A stretch of DNA of 64,000 bases, from positions 5,696,501 to 5,760,500 of the forward strand of contig NC_009656.1 of assembly GCF_000017205.1 (NCBI RefSeq), in the 5' to 3' direction. A model generated the notes under the pieces. The model was not told the origin of the DNA and searched no databases. It was given only the letters and a program-made list of their open reading frames with translations. This document shows positions 17,394 through 27,049 of the stretch, piece after piece (within the stretch, counting starts at the first letter, position 1; each line of letters begins with the position of its first letter). The stretch comes from Pseudomonas paraeruginosa PA7. GTDB taxonomy: Bacteria > Pseudomonadota > Gammaproteobacteria > Pseudomonadales > Pseudomonadaceae. The position numbers and the translations under genes are program-made.

Positions 17394-17492
17394 CCTGCTC
17401 CTCGGCTCTGCCGCCGCGCGCCCTCCCCGAAGCGCCGCCACAGCGGTGTGCGGGAGGCCGGGAGAGACCACGACGGCGATTGTATTTCGCTC

Positions 17493-17516
17493 GTCATGCA
17501 AAGCTTATATGATGAC
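17493..17516. promoter_or_regulatory. imperfect inverted repeat (GTCAT...ATGAC) before the thioesterase gene
   Basis: GTCAT and ATGAC arms frame an AT-rich centre (GCAAAGCTTATATG), about 50 bases upstream of the thioesterase ATG and 100 upstream of the lpd3 remnant. It could be the operator of the TetR-type regulator encoded two genes on, but this rests only on position and symmetry. Confidence 0.3.
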
Positions 17517-17562
17517 CGTAATTTTTCTGCACGCCCTTCCCAGAGACGACAGGAGCGACACC

Positions 17563-18102
17563 ATGGACCAGCCCAACCGCGAAGACCGCCTGCATGCCTG
17601 GCTCGCCATCGAGCGCGACACCCGTGCCCGCCTGGGCGCCAGCGGCACCCTGAGCCTGCGGCAGGTCGCCGCGCTCACCCCGCGCGAATTCTTCGACCGC
17701 ATCGGCAACGGCGAACTGCCCTGCCCACCCTATGGCGAACTGATCGACTTCGTGCCCATCGAGTGGGCCGATGGCTACTTCCTCTTCCAGGGCACCCCGG
17801 ACCGCCGCCACTACAACCCGCTGGGCAGCGTGCACGGTGGCTACGCCGCATCGCTGCTGGATTCCTGCATGGGCTGCGCGGTGCATACCCGGCTCCAGGC
17901 CGGACAGGGCTATACCACCACCGATCTGCGCGTCAGCTACCTGCGCGCGCTGACCGACAAGGTCGGCCCGGTGCGCGCCGAGGGCCGGGTAGTGCACGTG
18001 GGACGCTCGACGGCGGTGGCCGAGGGTCGCCTCTACGACGTCGACGACCGCCTCTACGCCGTCGGCTCGACCACCTGCCTGATCCTGCAGATGCCCGCCT
18101 GA
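17563..18102 (+). CDS. PaaI-type hotdog-fold thioesterase
   Basis: 179 residues. The hotdog core reads YNPLGSVHGGYAASLLDSCMG, with the HGG motif of the PaaI/YiiD thioesterase family, then TTTDLRVSYLRALT and a final VGSTTCLIL strand. It should hydrolyse acyl- or aryl-CoA thioesters. A 60-residue N-terminal extension precedes the core. The ATG at 17563 follows AGGAGCGACACC. A TetR-type regulator gene starts 68 bases after the stop and probably belongs to the same unit. Confidence 0.82.
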   Translation: MDQPNREDRLHAWLAIERDTRARLGASGTLSLRQVAALTPREFFDRIGNGELPCPPYGELIDFVPIEWADGYFLFQGTPDRRHYNPLGSVHGGYAASLLDSCMGCAVHTRLQAGQGYTTTDLRVSYLRALTDKVGPVRAEGRVVHVGRSTAVAEGRLYDVDDRLYAVGSTTCLILQMPA

Positions 18103-18170
18103 ACGCCTGCGTGGCCAGGGATGGCCCCGGGCGGTAAGATGACGGGCAGCATCCCAAGGTAGCGAAAGCC

Positions 18171-18743
18171 ATGCGTTATCCCGAAGACCACAAGCAGAAG
18201 ACCCGCCAGCGCATCGTCGAGGAAGCCGCCCGCCTGTTCCGCCAGGACGGCGTCGGCGCCACCGGCCTGCAACCGCTGATGAAGGCCCTGGGCCTGACCC
18301 ATGGCGGCTTCTACGCGCACTTCAAGTCCAAGGACGACCTGGTGGAAACCGCCCTGCAGCACGCCGCCGCCCAGCTCAAGGAGGCGACCGCCCCGCTGGC
18401 CGACAGCGAGCGGCCGCTGGCGGCGCTGATCGGGCTGTACCTGTCGCCGCGCCATCGCGACGACCCCGGTGCCGGCTGTCCCTTGCCGACCCTGTCGGCG
18501 GAACTCGGCCAGCGCGGTACGCCGAGCCCGACCAGCGATGCGATAGTCCGCGATCGGCTGGAACTGATCGAGTCCGCCCTGCCGGGAGAAGACGCCGGCG
18601 AGCGCAGCGTGCTGCTGCTCGCGGCGCTGGTAGGTGCGCTGCAGCTGTCGCGCAGCGTACAGGACGAGGCGCTGTCGCAACGCATCCTCGCGGCGACCCG
18701 CAGGAAGCTGCTGGAACAGGTGGAAAGCGGCAACGGCGGATAG
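18171..18743 (+). CDS. TetR/AcrR-family transcriptional regulator
   Basis: 190 residues. The N-terminal helix-turn-helix is typical: KTRQRIVEEAARLFRQDGVG, then LMKALGLTHGGFYAHFKSKD at about residues 38-57. The C-terminal ligand-binding domain contains RDDPGAGCPLPTLSAEL, as in the TetR_C_16/YxaF-like subgroup. It probably represses its own neighbourhood, the upstream thioesterase and perhaps the divergent-facing SDR gene. The ligand is unknown. Confidence 0.88.
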   Translation: MRYPEDHKQKTRQRIVEEAARLFRQDGVGATGLQPLMKALGLTHGGFYAHFKSKDDLVETALQHAAAQLKEATAPLADSERPLAALIGLYLSPRHRDDPGAGCPLPTLSAELGQRGTPSPTSDAIVRDRLELIESALPGEDAGERSVLLLAALVGALQLSRSVQDEALSQRILAATRRKLLEQVESGNGG

Positions 18744-18855
18744 CGCCGCCGGTATCATTCGCCCTCTCGATGCAAGCGGCAGCAACCGGGCTTGCCCACG
18801 CCCGGCCGTTCTCCCCTCTCGTCAAAGTGCGACAGGCCGCTGCGGCACCTGCCAC

Positions 18856-19653
18856 TCAGCCCAGGTAGCGCTCCGCCGGCCGCCGCCGCGACAGGTTCGG
18901 CCCGAGCTTCGCCCGCGCGCTCATCAGCGCCTGCCAGTCCGCCGCGTCCGGCAGCGACGGGATGGTCACCGCTTCGCCCCGGTCGAAGCCGACCAGCGCC
19001 GCGTCCACCAGGTCCCCGACCTCCATCACCATCTCCGCGGGAATGCCGGCGGTTCCGCTCCCGCTGCGCTCCCAGATCTCCGTGCGGGTGACGCCGGGCA
19101 ACACCGCCTGGACGTACACCCCGCTACCGGCTAGCTCATGCTGCAGGGACTGGCTCAGGCCCAGCACGTAGGCCTTGGTGGCGCTGTAGACGGCGTTGAA
19201 CAGCTCCGGCGCCAGCGCCACCACCGAGCCGAGGTTGACGATCGCGCCGCCGCCACGGCGGGCGAAACCGTCCGCGGCGCCAGCCGCCAGGCGGGTCAGG
19301 GCGACCACGTTGAGGGCGATCATCCGTTCCACCCGGGCCATGTCGGCATCCGCCAGCGAACCGTTCATCGCCACCCCGGCGTTATTCACCAGCAGGCGGA
19401 TCGAGGCATCCTCACGCAGGCGTCGCTCCACGCGCAGCACCTCGTCGCGTTCGGTGAGGTCCGCCCGCAGGATCTCCACCCTGACCCCATGCGTCGCGCG
19501 CAGGCGCTCGGCGAGATCTTCCAGGCGCAGCTGGTCGCGCGCCACCAGCAGCAGGTCGTGGCCGCGACGCGCCAGGCGTTCGGCATAGGTCGCGCCGATC
19601 CCGGAGGAGGCGCCGGTGATCAGGGCGACGCCCTGGCCGATCTTCTCGTTCAT
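18856..19653 (-). CDS. short-chain dehydrogenase/reductase (SDR)
   Basis: 265 residues. It has the classical SDR Rossmann motif TGASSGIG (near residue 14), NNAGVAMNG, a catalytic serine in NLGSVVALA and the YSATK motif (Tyr-x-x-x-Lys). It ends PNLSRRRPAERYLG. An NAD(P)-dependent oxidoreductase of the YqjQ/DltE-like type is likely, but the substrate cannot be read. ATG 19653 has GGAGA upstream. The promoter lies in the AT-rich stretch at about 19700-19740. Confidence 0.88.
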   Translation of the reverse strand: MNEKIGQGVALITGASSGIGATYAERLARRGHDLLLVARDQLRLEDLAERLRATHGVRVEILRADLTERDEVLRVERRLREDASIRLLVNNAGVAMNGSLADADMARVERMIALNVVALTRLAAGAADGFARRGGGAIVNLGSVVALAPELFNAVYSATKAYVLGLSQSLQHELAGSGVYVQAVLPGVTRTEIWERSGSGTAGIPAEMVMEVGDLVDAALVGFDRGEAVTIPSLPDAADWQALMSARAKLGPNLSRRRPAERYLG

Positions 19654-19704
19654 CAAGTTAGTCTCCGTTGGGGCGATATGCCGCGACAGGCTGGCGCGGA
19701 AGTA

Positions 19705-19742
19705 TGACAAATATAATATTATGATCGACATATTTTTCGTCA
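19705..19742. promoter_or_regulatory. AT-rich patch with inverted-repeat arms between the SDR and hemolysin III genes
   Basis: TGACAAATAT (19705-19714) faces ATATTTTTCGTCA (19730-19742) as an imperfect inverted repeat, and the centre holds the palindrome ATAATATTAT. The stretch is strikingly AT-rich for this genome, so it probably carries the SDR promoter and an operator, or a MvaT-type silencer site. Confidence 0.35.
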
Positions 19743-19873
19743 AGCGTTCCCGTCTCGGTCAGGCCCGGGGAACCTTCATACAGCCGTCACGGAAAATGCC
19801 AATAAAAGGTCGGGACACTCCGGCCCCCACTTGCCCTAAGATGGTTTCGCTCATCGCGGGAGGATCATGCGTC

Positions 19874-20491
19874 ATGTATCACGGTGAAAGACTCAACGCC
19901 TGGACCCACCTGGTCGGTGCGGTCGCCGCCTGCTCCGGCGCCGTCTGGCTGACGGTCCTGGCAAGCCTCAACGGCAGTCCGTGGAAGATCGTCGGCGTCA
20001 GCGTCTACGGCGTCACCCTGACCCTGCTCTACAGCATTTCCACCGCCTACCACAGCGTGCGCGGGCGGGCGAAGGTGGTGATGCGCAAGCTCGACCACCT
20101 GTCGATCTACCTGCTGATCGCCGGCACCTATACCCCGTTCTGCCTGGTCACCCTGCGCGGCCCCTGGGGCTGGACCCTGTTCGGCATCGTCTGGGGCCTG
20201 GCGCTGCTCGGCATGCTCCAGGAGATCAAGCCGCGCTCCGAGGCGCGGGTATTGTCGGTGGTGATCTACGCGGTGATGGGCTGGATCGTGCTGATCGCGG
20301 TGAAACCGCTGCTCGCCGCCCTCGGCAGCGCCGGCTTCACCTGGCTGGCGGCCGGCGGCGTGCTCTACACCGTGGGCATCGTCTTCTACGCCTACGATCA
20401 CCGCTTCCGCCACTGGCACGGTATCTGGCACCTGTTCGTGATCGCCGGCAGCCTGCTGCATTTCGTGGCGATCTGGCGCTACGTGCTCTAG
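19874..20491 (+). CDS. hemolysin III / YqfA (TrhA) family membrane protein
   Basis: 205 residues with seven membrane helices. It has the PAQR/hemolysin III histidine and serine pattern: GERLNAWTHLVGAV at the N-terminus, STAYHSV, RKLDHLSIYLLIAGTYTPF, and the C-terminal DHRFRHWHGIWHLFVIAGSLLHF. YqfA in E. coli affects membrane energetics; a haemolytic role is not implied. The start is the ATG at 19874 after GGGAGG; an out-of-frame ATG lies 7 bases earlier. Confidence 0.87.
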   Translation: MYHGERLNAWTHLVGAVAACSGAVWLTVLASLNGSPWKIVGVSVYGVTLTLLYSISTAYHSVRGRAKVVMRKLDHLSIYLLIAGTYTPFCLVTLRGPWGWTLFGIVWGLALLGMLQEIKPRSEARVLSVVIYAVMGWIVLIAVKPLLAALGSAGFTWLAAGGVLYTVGIVFYAYDHRFRHWHGIWHLFVIAGSLLHFVAIWRYVL

Positions 20492-20535
20492 ATCGCGCCC
20501 AACACGTTCCCGTGCGCGGCAGGCGCCCCCGGCAA

Positions 20536-21390
20536 TCAGCCCTTCTTCACCCGCGACAGGGCGATACAGGCCACCACGATCAGCACGCCGCCGGCGATGG
20601 TCAGCCCGTCCGGCACTTCACTCCAGAACAGCCAGCCCCAGCCGGCGTTGAAGACGATGCCGATGTAGCGAGTCACCGCGACGATAGTTGCGCTTTCATG
20701 GCTGAAAGCGCGGGTGAGGAACACCTGGCCGAGCAGCGAGACCACCCCGATGGCCAGCAGCAGTCCCCACTCGCGCAACGTCGCCGGCACCACGAAGTCG
20801 TTCCACATCAGCGGGATCGCCACCAGGGTCGCCACTGCCAGGAAGTAGAAGACGATTTCGTAGGTATGGTGGCGGGCGCTCAGTTGCCGGATCGCCACCG
20901 AGGCGCCGGCGGCGAACACCGCGCTGAGCAAGCCGATCGCCGCGTACACCGAATAGCTGGAATAGCTGAACGGCTTGACGATCATCAATGCGCCGAGCAC
21001 CACTACCAGCAGCAGTCCATAGACTGCCGGCGGAATCCGCTCGCCGAGGAACAGCGCGGAGAACAGGATGACGAAGAACGGCGACATATGCGCCAGGATG
21101 CTCGCATCCGCCAGCGGGATGTGGGCGATGGCGTAGAAATAGCAGACCAGGTAGAGCGCCCCCATCACCCCGCGCACCAGCAGCATTGGCACACCCTGGC
21201 GCGACAGGCTCACGCCGGCCTGGCGCATCAGCAGGTAGATCAGCAGTGTGCCGATGGCACTGCGGAAGAACACGATCTCGGCGGCCGGCAGGGTGGCGCT
21301 GGCTTCCTTGACCAACGCGTTCATCACGCTGAAGGTGAAGGAGGCCAGCACCGCCAGCAACACCCCACTCTTCAGCAGGTCGAGCACCAT
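20536..21390 (-). CDS. cntI: pseudopaline exporter, EamA/DMT family
   Basis: 284 residues with ten membrane helices and two EamA repeats ([40 protein letters not shown]). As last gene of the pseudopaline cluster it matches CntI (ZrmD), which exports the zinc chelator from the cytoplasm. The ATG at 21390 lies inside the end of cntM (19-base overlap), so the two are translationally coupled. The family alone would not give the substrate; that comes from context and from published work on this cluster. Confidence 0.9.
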   Translation of the reverse strand: MVLDLLKSGVLLAVLASFTFSVMNALVKEASATLPAAEIVFFRSAIGTLLIYLLMRQAGVSLSRQGVPMLLVRGVMGALYLVCYFYAIAHIPLADASILAHMSPFFVILFSALFLGERIPPAVYGLLLVVVLGALMIVKPFSYSSYSVYAAIGLLSAVFAAGASVAIRQLSARHHTYEIVFYFLAVATLVAIPLMWNDFVVPATLREWGLLLAIGVVSLLGQVFLTRAFSHESATIVAVTRYIGIVFNAGWGWLFWSEVPDGLTIAGGVLIVVACIALSRVKKG

Positions 21391-22673
21391 TGGCGGTAGA
21401 TGGCGTCCGCCGCCGGACGGCTGTCGATCGGATACAGGCTTGGATGGCACTGGCTCGCTCCTTGGCAATCGATGAATCGGGACACGGCGTTCTCGTAGCT
21501 CGCCAGCAGGCTGCGCGCCTGCGGCATGGCCAGGTCGAAGTGGGCGGCCAGCGCGACGATCAGCGCCAGCTTGCGGTAGTCCTCCAGCGGCACCCGCGGG
21601 AGCCGCCAGAGTCCCGCTTCGTCGCGGTAGACGCGGCGGAACGGCACGGCGGAAAAGTCGAAGTGGCGACCCTGCTCGTCGGCCGGCGAAAAAGGATCGA
21701 CCAGCAATGCCGCGTAGCGCACGAACAGCAGGTATTCCTGGCGCTGCGCGTCGGACTCGACGAAGCCATCGATGGCCGCGCGCGGCAGCATCGTCTCGTG
21801 CACCGGGTAGTTGTCGTCGTTGAGGAACCGCAGCAGGTTCAGCGGCTCGGCGCCCATCCGCCGCAACAGTTCGCTCAGTTCGCACCAAAGGCGCCGCATG
21901 GCGCCGATGGCCGCCGGGGTGATCGGGCCTTCCGGATAGAGCTTGTACATGAAGCCCGGCGGTCCCTGCCGGGAGAACACCCGTTCGAGGGCGAACTCGC
22001 CGAGGAACAACGGGCTGTGTACATAGGTGGTGATGTTGCGGCCCTCCGCCGCTTCCGGGGACGCCAGGGGCACCACCTCCACCCCGCTACCGCCCAGGAC
22101 CCGCCGCCAGGTCTCCCGGGCCGGGCAGCGCTGCCGGCTGGAGCCCAGGTAGACCCTGCGCTTGAGCGCCTTGGTCAGGGCCCGCAGCGGCTGTGTCTCG
22201 TCGATCACCTTGGTCGCCGCGTAATAGCTGGACAGGCTCAGCACGGTCGCCTGGCACCCCGCCGGCAGGGCGCTGCGCACCAACAGGTTGGCGCCGATGA
22301 AGGCCGACATCAGCACCAGCGCGCGGACCCGCCCGAGTCGCTCCCAAGGCAGTTGCCGGACCACCTCCAGGTAGCTGTCGGCCGGCACGCAGAACACCAG
22401 GGTCTGCCATTCGTCCTGCAGTTCGTCGGGCCGCTGGTAGAAGGCGTCCAGCGCCACGTTGCCGGACAGCCCGCGGAGTTGCCCCTGCCCTTCCAGTTGC
22501 AGGCAGGCGCCGCGCGCCAGGGCCGCGGCGATCCGCTGGCTGCGCTGGCCGGGATGGTTCAGCGCGGCCAGGCGGCCGACGCCATGCCGGCGCAGGTCCA
22601 GCGCGACCTGGATCGCCACCGCGCCCAGACCGACCAACAGGACATTACCCAGGCTCCCATCATCGGCGTTCAT
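21372..22673 (-). CDS. cntM: pseudopaline synthase (opine dehydrogenase)
   Basis: 433 residues. The N-terminal Rossmann motif is [18 protein letters not shown] (about residues 11-28), followed by a helical opine-dehydrogenase-like C-terminal domain with [17 protein letters not shown]. In P. aeruginosa CntM condenses the CntL product with alpha-ketoglutarate, using NAD(P)H, to make pseudopaline; the Staphylococcus homologue uses pyruvate to make staphylopine. Its ATG overlaps the cntL stop (ATGA). Confidence 0.93.
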   Translation of the reverse strand: MNADDGSLGNVLLVGLGAVAIQVALDLRRHGVGRLAALNHPGQRSQRIAAALARGACLQLEGQGQLRGLSGNVALDAFYQRPDELQDEWQTLVFCVPADSYLEVVRQLPWERLGRVRALVLMSAFIGANLLVRSALPAGCQATVLSLSSYYAATKVIDETQPLRALTKALKRRVYLGSSRQRCPARETWRRVLGGSGVEVVPLASPEAAEGRNITTYVHSPLFLGEFALERVFSRQGPPGFMYKLYPEGPITPAAIGAMRRLWCELSELLRRMGAEPLNLLRFLNDDNYPVHETMLPRAAIDGFVESDAQRQEYLLFVRYAALLVDPFSPADEQGRHFDFSAVPFRRVYRDEAGLWRLPRVPLEDYRKLALIVALAAHFDLAMPQARSLLASYENAVSRFIDCQGASQCHPSLYPIDSRPAADAIYRQWCSTC

Positions 22674-23461
22674 CGACCGGACTTCTCCAGGATCAGGGTG
22701 TCGTACAGCGGCTGGCTGACCCGCTCCGCGCAAACCCGCCAGCCCTCGAGCTCGGCCGGTTCCACCGGGTAGTTGAACAGACCCTTGATGCCGCTGCCGT
22801 GACGCAACAGTACCTTGGCGTCGGCGCGCATGACCTGGCGGATCTGCGCCAGTACCGCGCTTTTCTGCTGCACCAGCGAAGCGATCAGGAAATGCGTGGC
22901 ATCGCGGGAAAACGCCAGTTCCGCCGGCGGCAGCGAGGAAAACTGCATGCGGGCCTCCAGCCCCTGGCAGCGCGCGATCTCGCGGGCACACCCCAGGGCC
23001 TCCTCGTCGATGTCCAGGCAGCACAAATGCGCGCCGACCTCGCGCGCCAGCACCAGGGCCGACGTCGGCAGGGCCCCCGAGCCGACGAACAGGACCCGTG
23101 CATCGGCATCTATCCCGGCGCTGTCGAGTTCGCCGCGGATGGATTCCAGCAGGCCGCCCAGGTAGCGGCCCATCTCGCCGGGTTCATGCAGCGCGCCCTG
23201 GCAAAGGTGCTTCTCCAGTTCGCACAGGGCCTGCACCGCCGCGTCGCGCAGGCGCAGGCCGAGCGCCTGCAATGCAGGATCGTCCGAATCGGCCTGCCAC
23301 TGCGCCCGGCTGCAATCCTCCCCGATCAGTCCGCTGAGGCGGTCGAGCTTGCGCCTGAGGATCTCGTAGCAGCCACAGCATTCGCGGGCATAGCCGGTGA
23401 GCAGGCGGATCTCGCACTCCAGTTCGCGGAGGGTTTCCAGCAACGGTGGGCGTCCTTGCAT
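22670..23461 (-). CDS. cntL: nicotianamine synthase-like enzyme for pseudopaline
   Basis: 263 residues. A helical N-terminal half is followed by a SAM-binding Rossmann domain ([20 protein letters not shown], about residues 120-140, then [10 protein letters not shown]). This fits nicotianamine synthase-like CntL, which joins the aminobutyrate part of SAM to L-histidine. It starts 28 bases after the receptor gene and overlaps cntM at its 3' end. It contains an unusual number of cysteines for the family (CCGCYE near residue 28). Confidence 0.93.
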   Translation of the reverse strand: MQGRPPLLETLRELECEIRLLTGYARECCGCYEILRRKLDRLSGLIGEDCSRAQWQADSDDPALQALGLRLRDAAVQALCELEKHLCQGALHEPGEMGRYLGGLLESIRGELDSAGIDADARVLFVGSGALPTSALVLAREVGAHLCCLDIDEEALGCAREIARCQGLEARMQFSSLPPAELAFSRDATHFLIASLVQQKSAVLAQIRQVMRADAKVLLRHGSGIKGLFNYPVEPAELEGWRVCAERVSQPLYDTLILEKSGR

Positions 23462-23489
23462 GGCGAGGCTTCCTGGCAGCGGAAAAGGG

Positions 23490-25613
23490 TCAGTAGTTCA
23501 GGGTCAGGCTCATGGACAGGTTGCGCGGCTCGCCGGGGGCGACCCAGACGTTGTTGTAGGAACGTTCGTAGTAGCGGCGATCGAAGATGTTGTTGAAGTT
23601 CACCCCGAGGGTGGCATTGCTCGCCAGCGGATAGTGCGCGAGCAGGTCGACGGTGGTGTAGGCCGGCAGTTCGAAGCCGCCGTTGCTGTCCCCGGCGCGC
23701 TCGCCGACGTAGTTGACCGCCGCGCCGGCGTCGGCACCGCGCAGCCAGCCGTCGGGGAATTCGTAGACGCCCATCAGGCTGCCGCTGTGCTTCGGCACGT
23801 TGAGCAGGCGGCTGCCGCGGGCGAGGTTCTCGTCCTTGGTCACCTCGGCGTCGATGTAGGCGTAGGCGCCGATCAGCCGCACCTGGTCGGTGAGCTGGCC
23901 GCTGAACTGCAGATCGAAACCCTGGCTGCGCGCCTCGCCGGCGGTCTGCTGGTAGCCGGGGTTGTCCGGATCGGCGGTGAGCACGTTCTTCTTTTTCAGG
24001 TGGAACGCGGCAAGGGTCATGCCCAGCCGGCCGTCGAGCAGGTCGAGCTTCACTCCCGCCTCGTAGCCGCGGCCCTCCTCCGGGTCGAAGGCCTTGCCGG
24101 CCACATCGGTGCCGCCGTTGGGCTTGAACGACTTCGAGGCGTTGGCGAACAGGCCGATTTCCGCGGTCGCCTGGTACAGCACGCCGATGCGCGGGGTGGT
24201 GGCACGCTGGGTCTGCTGCGAGCTGGTGTCGCGGAAGTTGCCGTTGTTGAGGCGGGTAGCGTTCATGTCCTGGCGGTAGCGGTCGAAGCGCACGCCGAGC
24301 AGGCCGCGCCACTTCTCGCTGAACTCGATCTGGTCCTGCAGGTTGAGGGCCATCGCGTCGACCTCCTCGTGGTTGCGGTCGTCGCGGCCGAACGGCGGCT
24401 TCGGCTGGCCGTAGACCGGCCGGCGGATGTCGATGGCATAGGGGTTGCGCGAGGGGATGCTGCGCAGGATCAGCTCGTCGTTGTGGTAGCGCTCGTACTC
24501 CAGGCCCATCAGCAACTGGTGGCGGATCGAGCCGGTATGGAGGTCGCCGAGCAGGTCGAGCTGGGTGATGCTGTCGTGCCACTCGAAGTCGCGGTAGCGG
24601 TACTCGCGGCGCAGGGTATAGCCGTCGGCGGCGAGGCTGGAGTTCTCCGAGGCGTAGCCGTCCAGGTGGCCATGCTTGTAGTGGCTGGCCAGGCGCAGGC
24701 TCCATTGCTCGTTGAAGTGGTGGCGCAGGGTGGCCTGGAGGGTTTCGTTGTCGTTGTCGATCTTGCCATCGTCCGGTTCGCCGAAGAAGCGCGAGCGCGG
24801 CAGGCTGCCCAGGTGGTTGTGCGGCGCCACCGTGCCACGGTCGAAGACCTGGCGATTGCGCACCACCTCGGCCTCCACCAGCAGCGAGGTATCCGGATTC
24901 AACTGCCAGCTGAACGACGGCGCCACCAGCACGCGCTGACCTTCGGCATGGTCGCGGAAGCCCTTGCTGTCCTCCACCGCCAGGTTCATCCGGTAGAGCA
25001 GGTCGCCCTCGTCGTCCAGCGGCGTGTTCAGGTCCAGGGTCGAGCGATAGCGGTCCCAGCTGCCGGCGCTGGCATGGAAACGGGCGAAGCGCTCGGCCTG
25101 TGGCTTCTTGGTCACCAGGTTCACCGTGCCGCCGGGGTCGCCGCGTCCGTAGAGGCTGGAGGCCGGTCCCTTGAGGATTTCGACGCGCTCGATGGTGGCG
25201 CTGTCCGGCGCGTTCATGTAGCCACGGTTGGCACTGAAACCGTCGCGGTAGAACTCCGAGGTGGTGAAGCCACGGACGTTGTACTCGAACATCGTCAGGC
25301 CGCCGAAGTTGTTCTGCCGCGACACCCCGCCCGCGAAGTCCAGCGCCCGTTCGATGCGGCTGCTGTCGAGGTCGTCGAGCACCTGGCGCGGCACTACACT
25401 GATGGCCTGCGGGATGTCCTCGATACGGGTGTCGGTACGCGTGGCGCTGGCCGAGCGATTGGCCCGGTAGCCCTGCACCGGGCCCTCCGCGCGCTCTGCC
25501 TCGGCGGTGACCGTGAGGACTTCCAGCTCCGCGGGGCTTTCGGTTTCCGCCCAGAGCGCCGGACTGCTGCAACCGAGGCCGACACCGAGGACAAGCGACA
25601 CACTGACTCTCAT
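23490..25613 (-). CDS. cntO: TonB-dependent receptor for metal-pseudopaline
   Basis: 707 residues. A signal peptide (SVSLVLGVGLGCSSPALWA) is followed by the plug domain (IEDIPQAISVVPRQVLDD; GRGDPGGTVNLVTKK) and a 22-strand barrel ending in SMSLTLNY, with the terminal aromatic residue needed for outer-membrane assembly. It is the FecA/siderophore receptor type. It imports zinc (also nickel and cobalt) bound to pseudopaline. ATG 25613 begins MRVSVSLVLG; an upstream GTG is in frame. A Zur-type box sits 22 bases upstream of the start. Confidence 0.94.
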   Translation of the reverse strand: MRVSVSLVLGVGLGCSSPALWAETESPAELEVLTVTAEAERAEGPVQGYRANRSASATRTDTRIEDIPQAISVVPRQVLDDLDSSRIERALDFAGGVSRQNNFGGLTMFEYNVRGFTTSEFYRDGFSANRGYMNAPDSATIERVEILKGPASSLYGRGDPGGTVNLVTKKPQAERFARFHASAGSWDRYRSTLDLNTPLDDEGDLLYRMNLAVEDSKGFRDHAEGQRVLVAPSFSWQLNPDTSLLVEAEVVRNRQVFDRGTVAPHNHLGSLPRSRFFGEPDDGKIDNDNETLQATLRHHFNEQWSLRLASHYKHGHLDGYASENSSLAADGYTLRREYRYRDFEWHDSITQLDLLGDLHTGSIRHQLLMGLEYERYHNDELILRSIPSRNPYAIDIRRPVYGQPKPPFGRDDRNHEEVDAMALNLQDQIEFSEKWRGLLGVRFDRYRQDMNATRLNNGNFRDTSSQQTQRATTPRIGVLYQATAEIGLFANASKSFKPNGGTDVAGKAFDPEEGRGYEAGVKLDLLDGRLGMTLAAFHLKKKNVLTADPDNPGYQQTAGEARSQGFDLQFSGQLTDQVRLIGAYAYIDAEVTKDENLARGSRLLNVPKHSGSLMGVYEFPDGWLRGADAGAAVNYVGERAGDSNGGFELPAYTTVDLLAHYPLASNATLGVNFNNIFDRRYYERSYNNVWVAPGEPRNLSMSLTLNY

Positions 25614-25635
25614 GGGAAATCGCACCAGAAAAGAA

Positions 25636-25650
25636 ATGATATACTATAAC
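25636..25650. promoter_or_regulatory. Zur box between cntO and the divergent acyltransferase gene
   Basis: Read on the minus strand the site is GTTATAGTATATCAT, one base off the GTTATA-N-TATAAC core of Zur operators. It lies 22 bases before cntO and about 100 before the divergent gene at 25754. Zur with zinc would repress both, releasing them under zinc starvation, in line with known zinc control of the cnt operon. Confidence 0.75.
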
Positions 25651-25753
25651 GCTATCAGCTAGATTATCCTGTCGCAATACAATGACCGCTTCCAACCCGC
25701 CGCTCTTCAACGGCTTGTGACGCCCATCCACCCTTGCCGCAGCCAGCCCCGCC

Positions 25754-26908
25754 ATGCCCAACGCCTTTTCGCCCTCCGGCCGCCTGCACAGCATCGACGC
25801 CCTGCGCGGCCTGGTAATGCTGTTCATGCTGCTCGACCATGTCCGCGAGACTTTCTTCCTGCATCGCCAGGTCGGTGACCCCATGGACGTCGCCAGCACC
25901 GAGCCGGCGTTGTTCCTCAGCCGCACCCTGGCGCACCTGTGCGCGCCGGTATTCGTCTTCCTCACTGGCCTGTCGGCATTCCTCTACGGCGAGAAACACC
26001 AGGGACGCCAGGCGGTCTCGGCATTCCTGTTCAAGCGCGGATTGTTCCTGGTCGCGCTGGAACTGACGCTGGTGAACTTCGCCTGGACCTTCCAGTTGCC
26101 GCCGACGGTGATCTACCTCCAGGTAATCTGGGCGATCGGCCTGAGCATGCTCGCCCTGGCCGCCCTGCTCTGGCTGCCGCGCCCGATGCTGGCTGGGCTC
26201 GGCGTGCTGCTGGTGGCCGGGCACAACCTGCTCGACCCCATCCACTTCGCGCCCGGCTCTTCCTGGCACCTGCCCTGGGCGGTGCTCCACGACCGTGGCT
26301 GGATCGAAGCCGGCGACGCCCTGCGCCTGCGCACTTCCTATCCCCTGCTGCCATGGATCGGGGTGATCGCCCTGGGCTACGCCGCCGGCCCCTGGTTCGC
26401 CAGCGCCACGCCTGCCGCCAGCCGGCGCCGCTACCTGCTGGCGAGCGGCGCCGGCCTGCTGCTCGGCTTCCTCCTGCTGCGCCTGCTCAACGGCTACGGG
26501 GAACAGCCCTGGACTCTCGGGGAAACGGCCGTCACCACCCTGATGGGCTTCTTCAACATCACCAAGTATCCGCCGTCGCTGCTCTTCCTCGCCCTCACCC
26601 TGGGCACCGGCCTGCTGCTCCTGGCCCGGTTCGAGCGTCTGGACCGGCAAGGGCCCGGCAAGGTGCTGACGGTCTTCGGCGCGGCGCCGATGTTCTTCTA
26701 CCTGCTGCATCTCTACGTGCTGAAGCTGCTCTATCTGCTGGCGCTGGGCATCTGGGGCGCCAACCAGGGCGCCTACTTCGGCTTTTCCTCGGTGGCGGCG
26801 CTCTGGCTCTGCAGCGTCCTGCTGGCAGGGGCGCTGTACCCGGCGGTGCGCTGGTTCGCCGGCGTGAAGGCGCGACGGCGGGATATCGCCTGGTTGAAGT
26901 ACTTCTGA
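25754..26908 (+). CDS. DUF1624/HGSNAT-type membrane acyltransferase-like protein
   Basis: 384 residues, about ten membrane helices. The start RLHSIDALRGLVMLFMLLDHVRE is the DUF1624 signature (R-x-x-x-D-x-x-R-G, then the DH pair) shared with heparan-alpha-glucosaminide N-acetyltransferase and YeiB. Near the C-terminus are GAAPMFFYLLHLYVLK and the closing KARRRDIAWLKYF. The function is unknown; transfer of acyl groups to a cell-envelope substrate is the family guess. It shares the Zur-box intergenic region with cntO, so it may respond to zinc. By recall this is PA4838. Confidence 0.8.
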   Translation: MPNAFSPSGRLHSIDALRGLVMLFMLLDHVRETFFLHRQVGDPMDVASTEPALFLSRTLAHLCAPVFVFLTGLSAFLYGEKHQGRQAVSAFLFKRGLFLVALELTLVNFAWTFQLPPTVIYLQVIWAIGLSMLALAALLWLPRPMLAGLGVLLVAGHNLLDPIHFAPGSSWHLPWAVLHDRGWIEAGDALRLRTSYPLLPWIGVIALGYAAGPWFASATPAASRRRYLLASGAGLLLGFLLLRLLNGYGEQPWTLGETAVTTLMGFFNITKYPPSLLFLALTLGTGLLLLARFERLDRQGPGKVLTVFGAAPMFFYLLHLYVLKLLYLLALGIWGANQGAYFGFSSVAALWLCSVLLAGALYPAVRWFAGVKARRRDIAWLKYF

Positions 26909-26960
26909 GGCGCGAGGCAGCCAGGAGGATTTCGGAGAGCCCCGTGCGGAAAGCTGCCCA

Positions 26961-26990
26961 CACCCCTCTCCCGCAAGCGGGAGAGGGGTG
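26961..26990 (+). terminator. perfect 14-base-stem hairpin after the acyltransferase gene
   Basis: CACCCCTCTCCCGC-AA-GCGGGAGAGGGGTG. A stem this long right after a stop codon should block or end transcription even though no T-run follows. The same CCCTCTCCC/GGGAGAGGG theme occurs in a weaker form near 53640, so it is a dispersed extragenic repeat in this genome. Confidence 0.65.
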
Positions 26991-27049
26991 GAGCGGAGTC
27001 ACCGGGAAATCCCCCTCAGCGCGCTTCGCGCCAAGGCGGCCGCAGCGCC

